The position numbers were made by a program, and so were the translations under genes. A stretch of DNA of 64,000 nt from Pseudomonas sp. B21_DOA (GTDB taxonomy: Bacteria; Pseudomonadota; Gammaproteobacteria; Pseudomonadales; Pseudomonadaceae), in NCBI GenBank assembly GCA_030544685.1, contig CP086683.1, positions 2,170,001 through 2,234,000 on the forward strand, given 5' to 3'. Below the pieces are notes generated by a model, which was given only the letters and a program-made list of their open reading frames with translations, did no database searches and was not told the DNA's origin. Of the stretch, positions 25,648 to 36,420 are shown piece after piece (position 1 is the stretch's first letter; every line of letters begins with the position of its first letter).

Positions 25648-28278
25648 ATGACCGATATTGATGCACGCTTGCGCGAAGACGTTCACCTGCTCGGAGAGCT
25701 GTTGGGCAACACCATTCGAGACCAGTACGGCGAGGCGTTCCTCGACAAGATCGAGCAGATCCGCAAGGGTGCCAAGGCCGACCGGCGCGGTTCGATGGAC
25801 GCCGAACTCAGCGCCAGCCTCAATCAATTGAGCGAAGACGAATTGCTCCCGGTCGCCCGGGCCTTCAACCAGTTTCTCAACCTGGCCAATATTGCCGAGC
25901 AATATCAGTTGATCCATCGCCGCGAGGAGTCACAACCGGCGCCGTTCGAATCGCGGGTATTGCCGGAACTGCTCGCGCGCCTGCGCAGCGAAGGCCACAG
26001 CGCCGAATCCCTGGCCCGGCAACTGGCGCGGCTGGAAATCGAACTGGTGCTGACCGCGCACCCGACCGAAGTGGCGCGACGCACGTTGATCCAGAAATAC
26101 GACGCGATCGCCGCGCAACTCGCCGCGCAGGATCATCGCGACCTGACGAGCGCCGAGCGCGAGCAGATCCAGACCAGGTTGCAGCGCTTGATCGCCGAAG
26201 CCTGGCACACCGAAGAAATCCGCCGCACCCGCCCGACGCCGGTCGATGAAGCCAAATGGGGCTTTGCGGTGATCGAGCATTCTTTGTGGCAGGCGATCCC
26301 CAACCATATGCGCAAGGCCGATCAGGCGCTGTTCGCCGCCACGGGCCTGCGCTTGCCGCTGGAAGCCGCGCCGATCCGCTTCGCCTCATGGATGGGCGGC
26401 GACCGTGACGGCAACCCCAATGTCACCGCCGCCGTCACTCGCGAAGTCTTGCTGCTGGCGCGCTGGATGGCCGCTGATTTGTATCTGCGCGATGTCGATC
26501 ACCTTGCTGCCGAATTGTCGATGCAGCAGGCCAGCGACGCGCTGAAGGCCAAGGCCGGCGACAGTGCCGAACCCTATCGCGCGGTGCTCAAGCAATTGCG
26601 CGAACGTCTGCGTGCGACGCGTAATTGGGCGCACGCTGCATTGACCGCCCCGACCCCTGCACCCGCCGATGTGCTGCACGACAATCGCGACCTGCTTGAG
26701 CCTTTGCAGCTGTGTTTCAACTCGCTGCACGAGTGCGGCATGGGCGTTATCGCTGACGGGCCGTTGCTCGATTGCCTGCGCCGCGCGGTGACGTTCGGCC
26801 TGTTTCTGGTGCGCCTCGATGTGCGTCAGGATTCGACCCGGCACAGCTCGGCAATGACCGAAATCACCGATTACCTCGGCCTCGGCCGCTATGAGGAATG
26901 GGACGAAGAACGGCGCATCAATTTCCTCACCGAAGAATTGAGCAACCGCCGTCCGCTGCTGCCCGCGCATTTCAAACCGTCGGCCGACACCGCTGAAGTG
27001 CTCAATACCTGCAAGGAAATCGCCGCCGCACCCGCTGCATCGCTGGGTTCTTACGTGATCTCCATGGCTGGCGCCGCCTCTGATGTGCTCGCGGTGCAAC
27101 TGCTGCTCAAAGAGTCTGGTGTCCTGCGGCCAATGCGCGTGGTGCCGCTGTTCGAAACCCTCGCCGACCTCGACAACGCCGGACCGGTGATGGAGCGTCT
27201 GCTGTTGTTGCCGGGCTATCGCGCGCGCCTGCACGGCCCGCAGGAAGTGATGATCGGCTATTCCGACTCGGCCAAGGATGCCGGCACCACCGCTGCGGCT
27301 TGGGCGCAATATCGCGCGCAGGAACGCCTGGTGGAAATCTGCCGCGAACAGCAAGTCGAACTGCTGCTGTTCCACGGTCGCGGCGGTACCGTTGGCCGTG
27401 GCGGCGGTCCGGCGCACGCGGCGATTCTGTCGCAGCCGCCGGGCTCGGTGGCCGGGCGTTTCCGTACCACGGAGCAGGGCGAAATGATTCGTTTCAAATT
27501 CGGCCTGCCGGACATCGCCGAGCAAAACCTCAATCTGTATCTGGCCGCCGTGCTCGAGGCGACCTTGCTACCACCACCGCCGCCGACGCCTGAATGGCGG
27601 CATCTGATGGACGAATTGGCGGCGGACGGTGTCAGCGCTTACCGCCAGGTGGTGCGGGAAAATCCGCAATTCGTCGAATACTTCCGTCAGTCGACCCCGG
27701 AGCAGGAATTGGGACGTCTGCCTCTGGGCAGTCGCCCGGCCAAGCGCCGCGCCGGCGGTATCGAAAGCCTGCGGGCGATCCCGTGGATTTTCGGCTGGAC
27801 CCAGACGCGGCTGATGCTGCCGGCCTGGCTGGGCTGGGAGACCGCACTGAGCAAGGCGCTGGAGCGCGGCGAGGGCGAATTGCTCGGGCAGATGCGCGAA
27901 CAGTGGCCGTTCTTCCGCACCCGTATCGACATGCTCGAGATGGTTCTGGCCAAGGCCGACGCGGATATTGCGCAGTCCTACGACGAACGTTTGGTCGAGG
28001 CGAACCTGCTGCCGTTGGGCGCGCAGTTACGCGACCTATTGTCGCAGGCCTGCTCCGTGGTGCTTGGTCTGACCGGGCAGTCGCAGCTGCTGGCGCACAG
28101 TCCGGACACCCTCGAATTCATCCGCTTGCGCAATACCTACCTCGACCCGCTGCATCTGTTGCAGGCCGAACTGTTGGCGCGTTCGCGGCAGCAGGAAGTC
28201 GAGCAGGGCAGCCCGGTGGAACAGGCGCTGCTGGTGTCTGTGGCGGGGATTGCCGCCGGATTGCGCAATACCGGCTAA
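25648..28278 (+). CDS. ppc: Phosphoenolpyruvate carboxylase
   Basis: The intact 876-residue enzyme carboxylates PEP to oxaloacetate, replenishing the TCA cycle. Signature sites are the catalytic His in [14 protein letters not shown] (residue ~138), the [14 protein letters not shown] glycine loop (residues ~575-590), [17 protein letters not shown], and the C-terminal RNTG. GGAG lies eight bases before the ATG. It is usually allosterically controlled by acetyl-CoA and aspartate. A long G+C-rich gap separates it from adk. Confidence 0.97.
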   Translation: MTDIDARLREDVHLLGELLGNTIRDQYGEAFLDKIEQIRKGAKADRRGSMDAELSASLNQLSEDELLPVARAFNQFLNLANIAEQYQLIHRREESQPAPFESRVLPELLARLRSEGHSAESLARQLARLEIELVLTAHPTEVARRTLIQKYDAIAAQLAAQDHRDLTSAEREQIQTRLQRLIAEAWHTEEIRRTRPTPVDEAKWGFAVIEHSLWQAIPNHMRKADQALFAATGLRLPLEAAPIRFASWMGGDRDGNPNVTAAVTREVLLLARWMAADLYLRDVDHLAAELSMQQASDALKAKAGDSAEPYRAVLKQLRERLRATRNWAHAALTAPTPAPADVLHDNRDLLEPLQLCFNSLHECGMGVIADGPLLDCLRRAVTFGLFLVRLDVRQDSTRHSSAMTEITDYLGLGRYEEWDEERRINFLTEELSNRRPLLPAHFKPSADTAEVLNTCKEIAAAPAASLGSYVISMAGAASDVLAVQLLLKESGVLRPMRVVPLFETLADLDNAGPVMERLLLLPGYRARLHGPQEVMIGYSDSAKDAGTTAAAWAQYRAQERLVEICREQQVELLLFHGRGGTVGRGGGPAHAAILSQPPGSVAGRFRTTEQGEMIRFKFGLPDIAEQNLNLYLAAVLEATLLPPPPPTPEWRHLMDELAADGVSAYRQVVRENPQFVEYFRQSTPEQELGRLPLGSRPAKRRAGGIESLRAIPWIFGWTQTRLMLPAWLGWETALSKALERGEGELLGQMREQWPFFRTRIDMLEMVLAKADADIAQSYDERLVEANLLPLGAQLRDLLSQACSVVLGLTGQSQLLAHSPDTLEFIRLRNTYLDPLHLLQAELLARSRQQEVEQGSPVEQALLVSVAGIAAGLRNTG

Positions 28279-29229
<951 letters not shown>

Positions 29230-29251
29230 AAAGTCTGATCGGCTGCATCAT

Positions 29252-29272
29252 CCACGGCCCGCTTGCGGGCCG
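29252..29272 (+). terminator. Hairpin after adk
   Basis: GGCCCGCTTGCGGGCC forms a strong stem about 25 bases after the adk stop and is followed by a short T-rich stretch. It is also close to the TATACT-like box before tsaB, so it separates the two genes. Confidence 0.7.
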
Positions 29273-29323
29273 TAGTTGTTTATACTGACGCACTTTTTCC
29301 CCACCCCTGTTTTGGAAACATCG

Positions 29324-29997
29324 ATGAGCACCTTGCTGGCCCTGGACACCGCGACTGAAGCTTGCTCCGTTGCCTTGCTGCATGACGGCAAGGTCACGAG
29401 CCATTACGAGGTGATCCCGCGTTTGCACGCGCAGAAGCTGCTGCCGATGATTCAGCAATTGCTCGCCGATGCCGGCACCACGCTGCAAGCGGTCGACGCG
29501 ATTGCCTTCGGCCGTGGCCCGGGCGCGTTTACCGGTGTGCGCATTGCCATTGGTGTCGTGCAGGGTTTGGCCTTTGCGCTGGATCGACCGGTGTTGCCAG
29601 TGTCCAACCTTGCCGTGCTGGCGCAGCGTGCCTTTCGTGAGCATGGCGTAAGCCAGGTCGCGGCCGCCATCGATGCCCGGATGGATGAAGTGTATTGGGG
29701 CTGCTACCGCGAGACGGCGGGGAGATGCGCCTGGTCGGCGCCGAAGCGGTGCTGCCGCCGGAAGTCGCGGCGCTGCCGGCTGATGCCGGCGGCGGCTGGT
29801 TCGGTGCCGGAACCGGTTGGGGCTACGCCGAGCGCATTGCCGTCAATCTGAGCGGCTCCGATGCGGGCATGCTGCCCCACGCCGAAGACTTGCTGACGCT
29901 CGCGCGTTTCGCCTGGGAACGCGGCGAGGCGATCCCGGCGGACGACGCACAGCCCGTCTACCTGCGCGATAAAGTCGCCACCCCCAAAGTCCGCTGA
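29324..29997 (+). CDS. tsaB: TsaB, tRNA t6A37 biosynthesis scaffold (one apparent frameshift)
   Basis: TsaB binds TsaD and TsaE to make threonylcarbamoyl-adenosine-37 in ANN-reading tRNAs. The N-terminal ASKHA fold is clear ([48 protein letters not shown]). The frame breaks at about 29714; restoring one C (GAGACC GGC) continues as [16 protein letters not shown] to the TGA at 29995, giving 224 residues, the normal length. TsaB is essential or nearly so, so the break is probably a sequence error. Confidence 0.92.
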
Positions 29998-30011
29998 CAG
30001 ACACTTTCTCC

Positions 30012-30101
30012 TGTGGGAGCGAGCCTGCTCGCGAAGGCTTCTGGTCAGTCAATGCATATGTTGAATGTGCTGGACTCTTCGGGAGCGGGCCCGCTCCCAC
30101 A
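30012..30101. repeat. REP doublet (inverted pair)
   Basis: TGTGGGAGCGAGCCTGCTCG faces a GGGAGCGGGCCCGCTCCCACA unit. The rest of the gap between tsaB and 30255 shows no other feature. Confidence 0.85.
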
Positions 30102-30254
30102 GGTTTATTGGTCACATACAAATATCGCCAATCGTCAGTTTCTTCCCGCTCCCTTAAAACCTTTTGCGCTTTCTGTGTTCTAGTTATCACTCGGCGGTTT
30201 GCTAAGTCGGTCAAGTGCCGCTAAATTGCCATCATCGATACCGAGCATGACATT

Positions 30255-30563
30255 ATGCGTATAGACGGCGTTTCCACTCAGTCCTACCCCATCAAGCGCA
30301 AGCCGCGTAAAGGCAATGCGGCGCTGGATGAATCCGTCGACATCATCGACGGCGAGCTGGAATTCCCGAGCGAAGAGCAGATGGCCGCCCGTGCAGCCCA
30401 AGCCACCGCGCAACGCCTGAGCAACCTGCCTGCCCGCCAACAAGACATGATCTACCACCGCGCGATGAAGAAAAGCGTAGCCATGGCCTTGGCCAGCTAC
30501 CTGAGCACCGCCGGTTTTGTTGATTGGGATGCGGACGTGCTGGGCCTCGATCTGTATATCTGA
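30255..30563 (+). CDS. Conserved hypothetical protein
   Basis: A 102-residue soluble protein beginning MRIDGVSTQSYPIKRKPRKG, with an acidic mid-section and a helical Ala/Gln-rich stretch. I do not recognise a domain. It sits next to the DUF72 gene, which it overlaps by one base (TGATG), so the two are probably translationally coupled. Confidence 0.75.
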   Translation: MRIDGVSTQSYPIKRKPRKGNAALDESVDIIDGELEFPSEEQMAARAAQATAQRLSNLPARQQDMIYHRAMKKSVAMALASYLSTAGFVDWDADVLGLDLYI

Positions 30564-31423
30564 TGAATTTGCCTTACTACCTCGGATGCCCGTCCTGGAG
30601 TGAAAATGCCTGGCGCGAGTATCTGTATCCGGTAGACGCAAAAACTTCTGACTTTCTCGCTCTCTACTGCCAGGTGTTCAACGCCGTCGAAGGCAACACC
30701 ACCTTCTACGCCAGCCCATCGCCAGCCACTGTGCAGCGCTGGGCCGAGATCATGCCGGCGCACTTTCGCTTCACTGCCAAATTCCCCGGCGACATCAGCC
30801 ACAGTGGCGACTTGCGCGAGCAACTGACCGCTGCCGAAACCTTCCTGCAATTACTCAAGCCGTTAGGCGAACGTGTTTCGCCGCTGTGGCTGCAACTGTC
30901 GAAAAGCTTCACGCCGCAGCGTCTGCCGGAGCTCGCGGCGTTTATCGATGCGCTGGATTGCCCGCTCGCGGTCGAGGTGCGCAATGAACAGTTCTTCGCC
31001 AAGGGCGAGAGCGAGCGTCTGCTCAATCGTCTGTTGCTGGATCGCGGTGTCGAGCGCATCTGTCTCGACCCGCGCGCGCTGTTCAGTTGCCTGTCGACCG
31101 AGTCCTCGGTGATCCACGCACAATCGAAAAAGCCGCGTGTACCGACGCGTCCCGCGGCGTTTACCCAGTTTCCGCAGGTGCGCTTCATCGGCCATCCCGA
31201 GCTTGAGGCCAACGATGCGTTTCTCATGCCGTGGGTGGCGAAGATTGCTGAATGGATCGAAGAGGGGCGCACGCCTTACATCTTCCTGCACACCGCCGAC
31301 AACCTGTTGGCAGCGAAACTCGCGCAACGTTTTCACGCCCAGCTGATGCAACGTTTGCCTGGCTTGCCCACGTTGCCTGAGCTATACAGAGAACCCGCCG
31401 TCGAGCAGCTTGGCTTGCTCTGA
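30563..31423 (+). CDS. DUF72 family TIM-barrel-like protein
   Basis: The 286-residue protein has DUF72 hallmarks: YYLGCPSWSENAWREYLYP at the start, FNAVEGNTTFYASPS, and RFTAKFPGDISHS in the middle. The family folds as a TIM barrel related to apurinic endonucleases, but its function is unknown. The ATG at 30563 overlaps the preceding stop. Confidence 0.85.
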   Translation: MNLPYYLGCPSWSENAWREYLYPVDAKTSDFLALYCQVFNAVEGNTTFYASPSPATVQRWAEIMPAHFRFTAKFPGDISHSGDLREQLTAAETFLQLLKPLGERVSPLWLQLSKSFTPQRLPELAAFIDALDCPLAVEVRNEQFFAKGESERLLNRLLLDRGVERICLDPRALFSCLSTESSVIHAQSKKPRVPTRPAAFTQFPQVRFIGHPELEANDAFLMPWVAKIAEWIEEGRTPYIFLHTADNLLAAKLAQRFHAQLMQRLPGLPTLPELYREPAVEQLGLL

Positions 31424-31452
31424 GGCGGTTTTTTCTGCCCGGGAGCTCGTCG

Positions 31453-32289
31453 ATGAACGTCGAAGTCAGTCCACAGCAACTCCTCAAAGCCCAAGCCTTC
31501 AAGGCCCTGCATGATCGCCAGGGGATCTTCGTCATTCCCAATCCGTGGGATGCCGGCTCGGCGAAGATGCTCGCCAGTCTCGGCTATCAGGCCTTGGCCA
31601 CCACCAGTGCCGGTTACGCGTTTTCCCAGGGCAAGGCTGATGGTGCGCTAAGTCTCGACGAGACCCTGGCCAATGTCCGGGCGATTGTCGCAGCGACGGA
31701 TCTGCCTGTGGCGGTGGATTTGGAAAACGGTTTTGCCGATGATCCGCTGGAGTCCGCGCAGAGTCTTCTGCGCGCCGCCGAAGCGGGCGCGGTGGGCGGG
31801 TCGATCGAAGACGCGACAGGGCGCCCGGACGCACCGATCTATTGCTTCGAACACGCCGTGGCGCGCATTGAAGCCGCTGTCGCGGCGGTGCGCACGCTGC
31901 CGTTTCGCTTCATCCTCACCGCTCGAGCGGAAAACTACCTGCACGGCAACCCTGACCTCGACGACACCGTTCGCCGATTGCAGGCATTTGCCGAAGCGGG
32001 TGCCGACGTCCTCTATGCACCGGGTTTGCGCAGCGCCGAGGAAGTACGCGCAGTGGTGCAAGCGGTGGCGCCAAAACCGGTCAATGTGTTGATGTCTGGC
32101 GGTTTGAAACTGACCGTGCAGCAACTTGAGGAAATGGGCGTACGCCGCATCAGCACCGGCTCGGCACTGGCGCTGGCGGCGTTCGGCGAGTTCTTCCGCG
32201 CGGCTGAAGAAATCCAGCAATCCGGCACCTTTGGCTTCACGTCACAGTCGATGCCGTACGCCAGGGCCAATCAATTCTTCAAGGACTGA
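31453..32289 (+). CDS. Isocitrate lyase / PEP mutase superfamily protein
   Basis: The 278-residue protein belongs to the PEP mutase/ICL superfamily: NPWDAGSAKMLASLGYQALATTSAG, VDLENGFAD (metal-binding acids), GGSIEDATG, and FILTARAENYL. The usual KKCGH lyase loop is absent, as in many carboxyvinyl-carboxyphosphonate phosphorylmutase-like paralogues, so isocitrate lyase activity is not expected. A GGAG sits upstream. The substrate is unknown; it starts a two-gene unit with the extensin-like gene. Confidence 0.82.
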   Translation: MNVEVSPQQLLKAQAFKALHDRQGIFVIPNPWDAGSAKMLASLGYQALATTSAGYAFSQGKADGALSLDETLANVRAIVAATDLPVAVDLENGFADDPLESAQSLLRAAEAGAVGGSIEDATGRPDAPIYCFEHAVARIEAAVAAVRTLPFRFILTARAENYLHGNPDLDDTVRRLQAFAEAGADVLYAPGLRSAEEVRAVVQAVAPKPVNVLMSGGLKLTVQQLEEMGVRRISTGSALALAAFGEFFRAAEEIQQSGTFGFTSQSMPYARANQFFKD

Positions 32290-32291
32290 GC

Positions 32292-32984
32292 ATGGGACGT
32301 TGGCTGTTCTGGGGGCTGTTGCTCGCGATGGGTGGTGCAGCGGTAAGTGTCTGGCGCGGCTGGCTGGAGGTGCCGCCACAGTGGAACCCGTGGGCGCCAT
32401 TGGACATAAAAAACGCGCCCAACTGGCTGACCGGTTACAAACTCATACGCCTGCGCAGTGATCCTGAATTGTGCGCACAGGCATTGAGCAGCTCGGATTT
32501 GCGCTACAGCCGTCAGGCCGACAGTCCCGGGGCCAAGTGTCCGCTGATCGGCGCTCTGCGGGTGCAGGGCGGTGAAGTGGCACTGAGCAGCAGTTTCATC
32601 GCCAGTTGCCCGCTGGCGGTGGCCTACGCGATGTTTGAACACCACACCCTGCAACCGGCGGCGCAATCGGTTTACCGCCAGAAGATCGCGCGGGTCGATC
32701 ACTTGGGCAGCTTTGCCTGTCGCAATGTCTACAACCGTGAGAACGGTGCGCTCAGTCGACACGCCAGTGCCGACGCGCTGGACATCGCCGGTTTCCGCCT
32801 GTCTGACGGGCGCACGATCAGCGTGCTCAAGGATTGGCCCAAGCAGAATCAGGACGCAGAGTTTCTGCGCCAGCTGCGTGACGGCGCCTGTGAGTCATTC
32901 AGTGTGGTGTTGAGCCCGGATTACAACGCCGCTCATCGCAATCACTTTCATGTCGATGTCGGGCGCTGGAGCGTGTGTCGCTGA
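32292..32984 (+). CDS. Extensin-like C-terminal domain protein
   Basis: The 230-residue protein has one N-terminal membrane segment and a C-terminal extensin-like domain. HASADALDIAGF and NHFHVDVG supply the His/Asp metal-ligand pattern shared with M15 D-Ala-D-Ala peptidases, and four cysteines are spread through the domain. This suggests an envelope or periplasmic hydrolase, possibly acting on peptidoglycan. It follows the PEP mutase-like gene by two bases. Confidence 0.82.
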   Translation: MGRWLFWGLLLAMGGAAVSVWRGWLEVPPQWNPWAPLDIKNAPNWLTGYKLIRLRSDPELCAQALSSSDLRYSRQADSPGAKCPLIGALRVQGGEVALSSSFIASCPLAVAYAMFEHHTLQPAAQSVYRQKIARVDHLGSFACRNVYNRENGALSRHASADALDIAGFRLSDGRTISVLKDWPKQNQDAEFLRQLRDGACESFSVVLSPDYNAAHRNHFHVDVGRWSVCR

Positions 32985-32987
32985 GAA

Positions 32988-33608
32988 TCAGGCGGCGAGG
33001 CGCAGGTTCTGCAGAACGATCGGGCGCGCCCAGCCATTATCGAAGTCCAGAGCTTTCTGTTGCTCGACGATTTCTTCCGGCGGGAACGGCGGGTAAGGCT
33101 TCTGCAGCAAGTCTAGGTCGAACTCGGCAATCGGCAGGTACAGCGGACGTTTCTGCGGAGCAGGGCCTGGCTCCGGCACTGGCTGGCCATTGTTGATCAC
33201 AATCGGGCGCACCCAGCTGCTGTCGAAATCCTGTTGCTCTTGCTGGGCTTTGAGTTCTTCTGGCGGGAACGGTGGGAACGGCTTGTCCAGCAGCTCCATT
33301 TCGAACTCGGCGATCGGCAGGAACAGTGGCTCTGGCGGGCGAACCTGGGTTTCGACCACATCGCACTCACGCTGGCTGACGATGTGCGCGTGCAGCTCGC
33401 TGCCAACGGTTGGTTCTTCCGGGCTGTTCAGGTCAACCGGTGGAAACGTGCCACAGGCAGGCACCACTTCACTCGTCTGTTCGGCCAGGGCCTGGGCAAA
33501 GAAATCCTGCCACAGGTGACTGACGCCGCTCAGTGCTTGAGTGTTATGACGGCTGAAGTCGCCGTGGGGCGAAACGTAGCCAATCGATGTGGGAAGAATG
33601 CCTGACAT
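32988..33608 (-). CDS. Uncharacterised protein with a duplicated 44-residue module
   Basis: The 206-residue protein contains two copies of one module at residues 94-137 and 155-198, both of the form PLxLPIAEF...KPxPPFPPEE...DFDxxWxRPIV. The modules are Pro-rich in the middle. There is no signal peptide or membrane segment, and I recognise no family. It converges with the extensin-like gene (stops four bases apart) and runs divergently from rsmJ. Start at ATG 33608. Confidence 0.75.
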   Translation of the reverse strand: MSGILPTSIGYVSPHGDFSRHNTQALSGVSHLWQDFFAQALAEQTSEVVPACGTFPPVDLNSPEEPTVGSELHAHIVSQRECDVVETQVRPPEPLFLPIAEFEMELLDKPFPPFPPEELKAQQEQQDFDSSWVRPIVINNGQPVPEPGPAPQKRPLYLPIAEFDLDLLQKPYPPFPPEEIVEQQKALDFDNGWARPIVLQNLRLAA

Positions 33609-33700
33609 TTTTTTCGGTTGACGCTCAGCTCTGGCAAAATGCGCGTTGAATGGTTTATCGGCGGTTTTTGTCGATCCTTAACTTTTTTGAGCGTTTTTTC

Positions 33701-34482
33701 ATGATCGAGTCACCCGCGGCCTGCCGCATCCATGTCCAGGCCCTCGCCCCGACGTTTCAAGCGCAAGCCGAACACTGGGCCGAACGTCTCGGCCTGCCGC
33801 TCGGCGAGGCGGACGGCGAGTTCGCCTTGCAGGTCGGCGAGCAGGGTTTGCAGTTGCAGCAGCTCGGCCCGGATGCCCCGGGCCCGGTGCGGGTCGACTT
33901 TGTCGAGGGCGGCGCGGCGCATCGTCGTTTGTATGGTGGCGGCAGCGGCCAGATGATCGCTAAAGCGGTCGGCATCGCCCAAGGCGTGCGCCCGCGGGTG
34001 CTGGATGCCACGGCAGGCCTGGGCAAGGACGCGTTTGTGTTGGCCAGTCTCGGTTGTGAAATGAGCCTGATCGAGCGTCAGCCGCTGATCGGCGCACTGC
34101 TTGAGGACGGCCTGGCCCGAGCGGCAGAAGATTTCGATGTAGCGCCAATCGTTGCGCGGATGAAATTGCTCAAAGGCAATTCCATCGAAGTGATGCGCAG
34201 TTGGGAAGGGAGCCGCCGCAGGTGATCTATCTCGACCCGATGTTCCCGCATCGTGAGAAAACCGCGCTGGTGAAAAAGGAAATGCGCCTGTTCCGCCCGC
34301 TGGTCGGCGATGACCCGGATGCCCCTGCCTTGCTTGAAGCCGCGCTGGCGCTGGCCACGCACCGGGTGGTGGTCAAGCGTCCGCGCAAGGCACCCTGCAT
34401 CGAAGGGCCGAAACCGAGCCATGCGCTGGATGGCAAATCGAGCCGGTATGACATTTATCCGAAAAAAGCGCTGAAGTCTTAA
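33701..34482 (+). CDS. rsmJ: RsmJ, 16S rRNA m2G1516 methyltransferase (one apparent frameshift)
   Basis: RsmJ (YhiQ) methylates G1516 of 16S rRNA using SAM. The SAM pocket is [21 protein letters not shown] (residues ~105-125) and the catalytic-region motif is [13 protein letters not shown]. The frame breaks near 34210, where one G appears missing from GGG; with it the protein is 260 residues with C terminus [12 protein letters not shown]...KALKS. The break is probably a sequence error. Start at ATG 33701. Confidence 0.9.
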
Positions 34483-34483
34483 A

Positions 34484-34585
34484 GGCAGCTGCAAGCTACA
34501 AGCTACAAGCTACAAGCTACAAGCCAGAGCCAATTCACTGCTTTTGCTTTTTCTTGCAGCTTGTAGCTAGAAGCTCGCAGCTGCT
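34484..34585. repeat. AGCTTGTAGCT-type palindromic repeat with a 9-bp tandem array
   Basis: Four to five copies of a 9-base unit (AGCTACAAG) are followed ~50 bases later by the inverse arm (CTTGCAGCTTGTAGCTAGAAGCT). It lies between the converging rsmJ and TetR genes and probably serves as a terminator for both. The same repeat family is found at 45752-45841 and, partly, near 51204. The TetR stop codon is inside it. Confidence 0.8.
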
Positions 34586-35219
34586 CCTCCCCATAGGCCC
34601 TCATAAACAACCCCACCACCTCGCGCACATGCCGTTCCGCTGCCTCTCCGGTCAGCGGCTCGCCGCAGCCGTACAACAAACGAAAATTTCCCGCGCCTTT
34701 GATCAGGCAAAAGAAGTGCTCAGCAGCGTTGCGTGGCTGGTCGATGCTCAGCGCTCCGGTCGCATGGATCTTCGTCAGCAAACCTTCCATGCCGCTGACT
34801 ACGCGCTCTGGACCAGCCTCGAAGAAGATCAGCGACAGCTTCGGATCCTGGCTGCCCAGCGCCATGATCAGACGATGCAGGTTTACCGATTCATCGCTGT
34901 TGATCAGTTGGTGGAAGCCCCGGGCAATGTTCAGCAATACATTTTCCACCGGGATGTTTTCCGGCAATTCGAAAAACAACGGTGGCAATTGCTCCTCGCA
35001 TTTCGCGACGACGGCAGCGGAAAACAGCGTCTCCTTGTCGTTGAAATGGCTGTAGACCGTCAGCTTCGACACGCCGGCCTCGCTGGCCACCGCGTCCATG
35101 CTGGTGTTGGCGTAGCCATGGCAGAGAAACAGGGTTTTTGCCGCATCCAGGATCGCCTGGCGCTTGGCCAGATCCTTGGGACGACCCGGACCGTTTGGAG
35201 CTGAAAGATTGTTCGACAT
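34503..35219 (-). CDS. TetR-type repressor of the adjacent RND pump (MexL-like)
   Basis: The 238-residue regulator has an N-terminal HTH (KRQAILDAAKTLFLCHGYANTSMDAVASEAGVSKLTVYSHF, residues ~18-58) and a helical effector domain. It is divergent from the adaptor gene, and the neighbourhood (rsmJ, then TetR, adaptor, pump, plsB) matches what I recall of mexL-mexJK in P. aeruginosa, so a MexL-like repressor is likely. The last ~25 residues (LRASSYKLQEKAKAVNW...) are encoded by the interspersed repeat, so the natural C terminus may have been replaced. Confidence 0.75.
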   Translation of the reverse strand: MSNNLSAPNGPGRPKDLAKRQAILDAAKTLFLCHGYANTSMDAVASEAGVSKLTVYSHFNDKETLFSAAVVAKCEEQLPPLFFELPENIPVENVLLNIARGFHQLINSDESVNLHRLIMALGSQDPKLSLIFFEAGPERVVSGMEGLLTKIHATGALSIDQPRNAAEHFFCLIKGAGNFRLLYGCGEPLTGEAAERHVREVVGLFMRAYGEEQLRASSYKLQEKAKAVNWLWLVACSL

Positions 35220-35313
35220 TCTTCGCTTTTAATACTGGACTGGTGAGTTTGCTATTAATACCATACCCGCCAGTATAAATATTCCAAGCCTCATTCGCGA
35301 AAGGTCCGTCACC
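35220..35313. promoter_or_regulatory. Divergent promoter/operator region of the RND locus
   Basis: The 94-bp gap contains the 7-bp inverted repeats ATACTGG (35232-35238) and CCAGTAT (35270-35276), with AT-rich sequence (GCTATTAATACC) between. This fits a TetR-type operator controlling both directions. No footprint data are implied. Confidence 0.5.
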
Positions 35314-36414
35314 ATGTTCCGCCATGCGTTGTCCTTTGCCGTGCCAGTCAGTCTGGCGTTCCTGTTATCGGCGTGCGGTCAGGAAGAGGTGACCAAAGTC
35401 ACCGTGCGACCGGCCATGGTGGTACAGCCCGAGCCTTCGGCGCAGGCGATGGAAAGTTATCCGGGCGAGGTGCGAGCCCGTTATGAGCCTGATCTGGCGT
35501 TCCGCATCGGCGGCAAAGTCAGCCGACGACTGGTCGACGAAGGCCAGCGCGTCAAGGCCGATCAGCCATTGGCCGAACTCGATCCGCAGGATGTGCGCCT
35601 GCAACTGGAAGCCACCCGCGCGCAGGTTGCTGCCGCCGAGGCCAATCTGAACCTGGTGCGCGCTGAGCGCGATCGCTACAAAACCCTGATGGAGCGGCAG
35701 ATGGTCAGCCGCTCGGCCTACGACAACGCGGAAAATCTATATCGCTCCGGCGAAGCGCGCCTTAAACAAATCAAAGCCGAATTCAACGTTTCGACCAACC
35801 AGGCCAGTTACGCGGTGCTGCGTGCGCCACAGGACGGTGTGGTGGCCAAGCGTTCGGTGGAAGTCGGCCAAGTGGTCGCTGCCGGGCAAACCGTGTTCAC
35901 CCTCGCCACCGATGGTGAGCGCGAAGTGTTGATCAGCCTGCCGGAGCAAAGCTTTGGCCGCTTCAAGGTCGGTCAGCCAGTGACCGTGGAGTTGTGGGCA
36001 CAGCAGAATCAACGCTTCGCCGGGCAGATCCGCGAGTTGTCGCCGTCCGCCGATCCGCGTTCACGCACTTTTGCCGCGCGCATCTCGTTCACCAGCGGCA
36101 AAGTCCCGGCCGAATTGGGGCAAAGCGCCCGGGTGTTCGTGCAGTCGGCCGACAGTGTCTCGTTGTCGATACCGCTTTCCGCGCTGACCGCTGAAAACGG
36201 CGCGACCTACGTCTGGGTGGTCAACGGCAACAACACGTTGAAGAAAACCCCCGTGCGGGTCGGTCCGTTCGGCGAGAAAAGCGTGGCGGTGCTCGAAGGC
36301 CTGAATGCCAGCGACTGGGTAGTGGCTGCCGGTGTTCACGTATTGCTCGACGGCCAGCAGGTGCGACCAGTGGATCGTTCCAACCGTGTGGTCAATCTGG
36401 CGAACAAGGAGTAA
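35314..36414 (+). CDS. RND efflux periplasmic adaptor (MexJ-like)
   Basis: The 366-residue membrane fusion protein starts with a lipoprotein signal (LAFLLSAC, Cys21). It has the paired lipoyl half-domains (VKADQPLAELDPQDV and APQDGVVAKRSVEVGQVV), an alpha hairpin between them, and beta-barrel/MP domains. It bridges the pump and an outer-membrane channel. No outer-membrane factor gene follows, as in mexJK, so it would use one encoded elsewhere. It lies six bases upstream of the pump gene. Confidence 0.85.
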   Translation: MFRHALSFAVPVSLAFLLSACGQEEVTKVTVRPAMVVQPEPSAQAMESYPGEVRARYEPDLAFRIGGKVSRRLVDEGQRVKADQPLAELDPQDVRLQLEATRAQVAAAEANLNLVRAERDRYKTLMERQMVSRSAYDNAENLYRSGEARLKQIKAEFNVSTNQASYAVLRAPQDGVVAKRSVEVGQVVAAGQTVFTLATDGEREVLISLPEQSFGRFKVGQPVTVELWAQQNQRFAGQIRELSPSADPRSRTFAARISFTSGKVPAELGQSARVFVQSADSVSLSIPLSALTAENGATYVWVVNGNNTLKKTPVRVGPFGEKSVAVLEGLNASDWVVAAGVHVLLDGQQVRPVDRSNRVVNLANKE

Positions 36415-36420
36415 GCCCCG

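Noticed and set aside
34484-34530. Short tandem 9-bp units as a CRISPR array
   Set aside because: Units are only 9 bases with no spacers; they are part of a palindromic repeat. No CRISPR array or cas gene was seen in the window.
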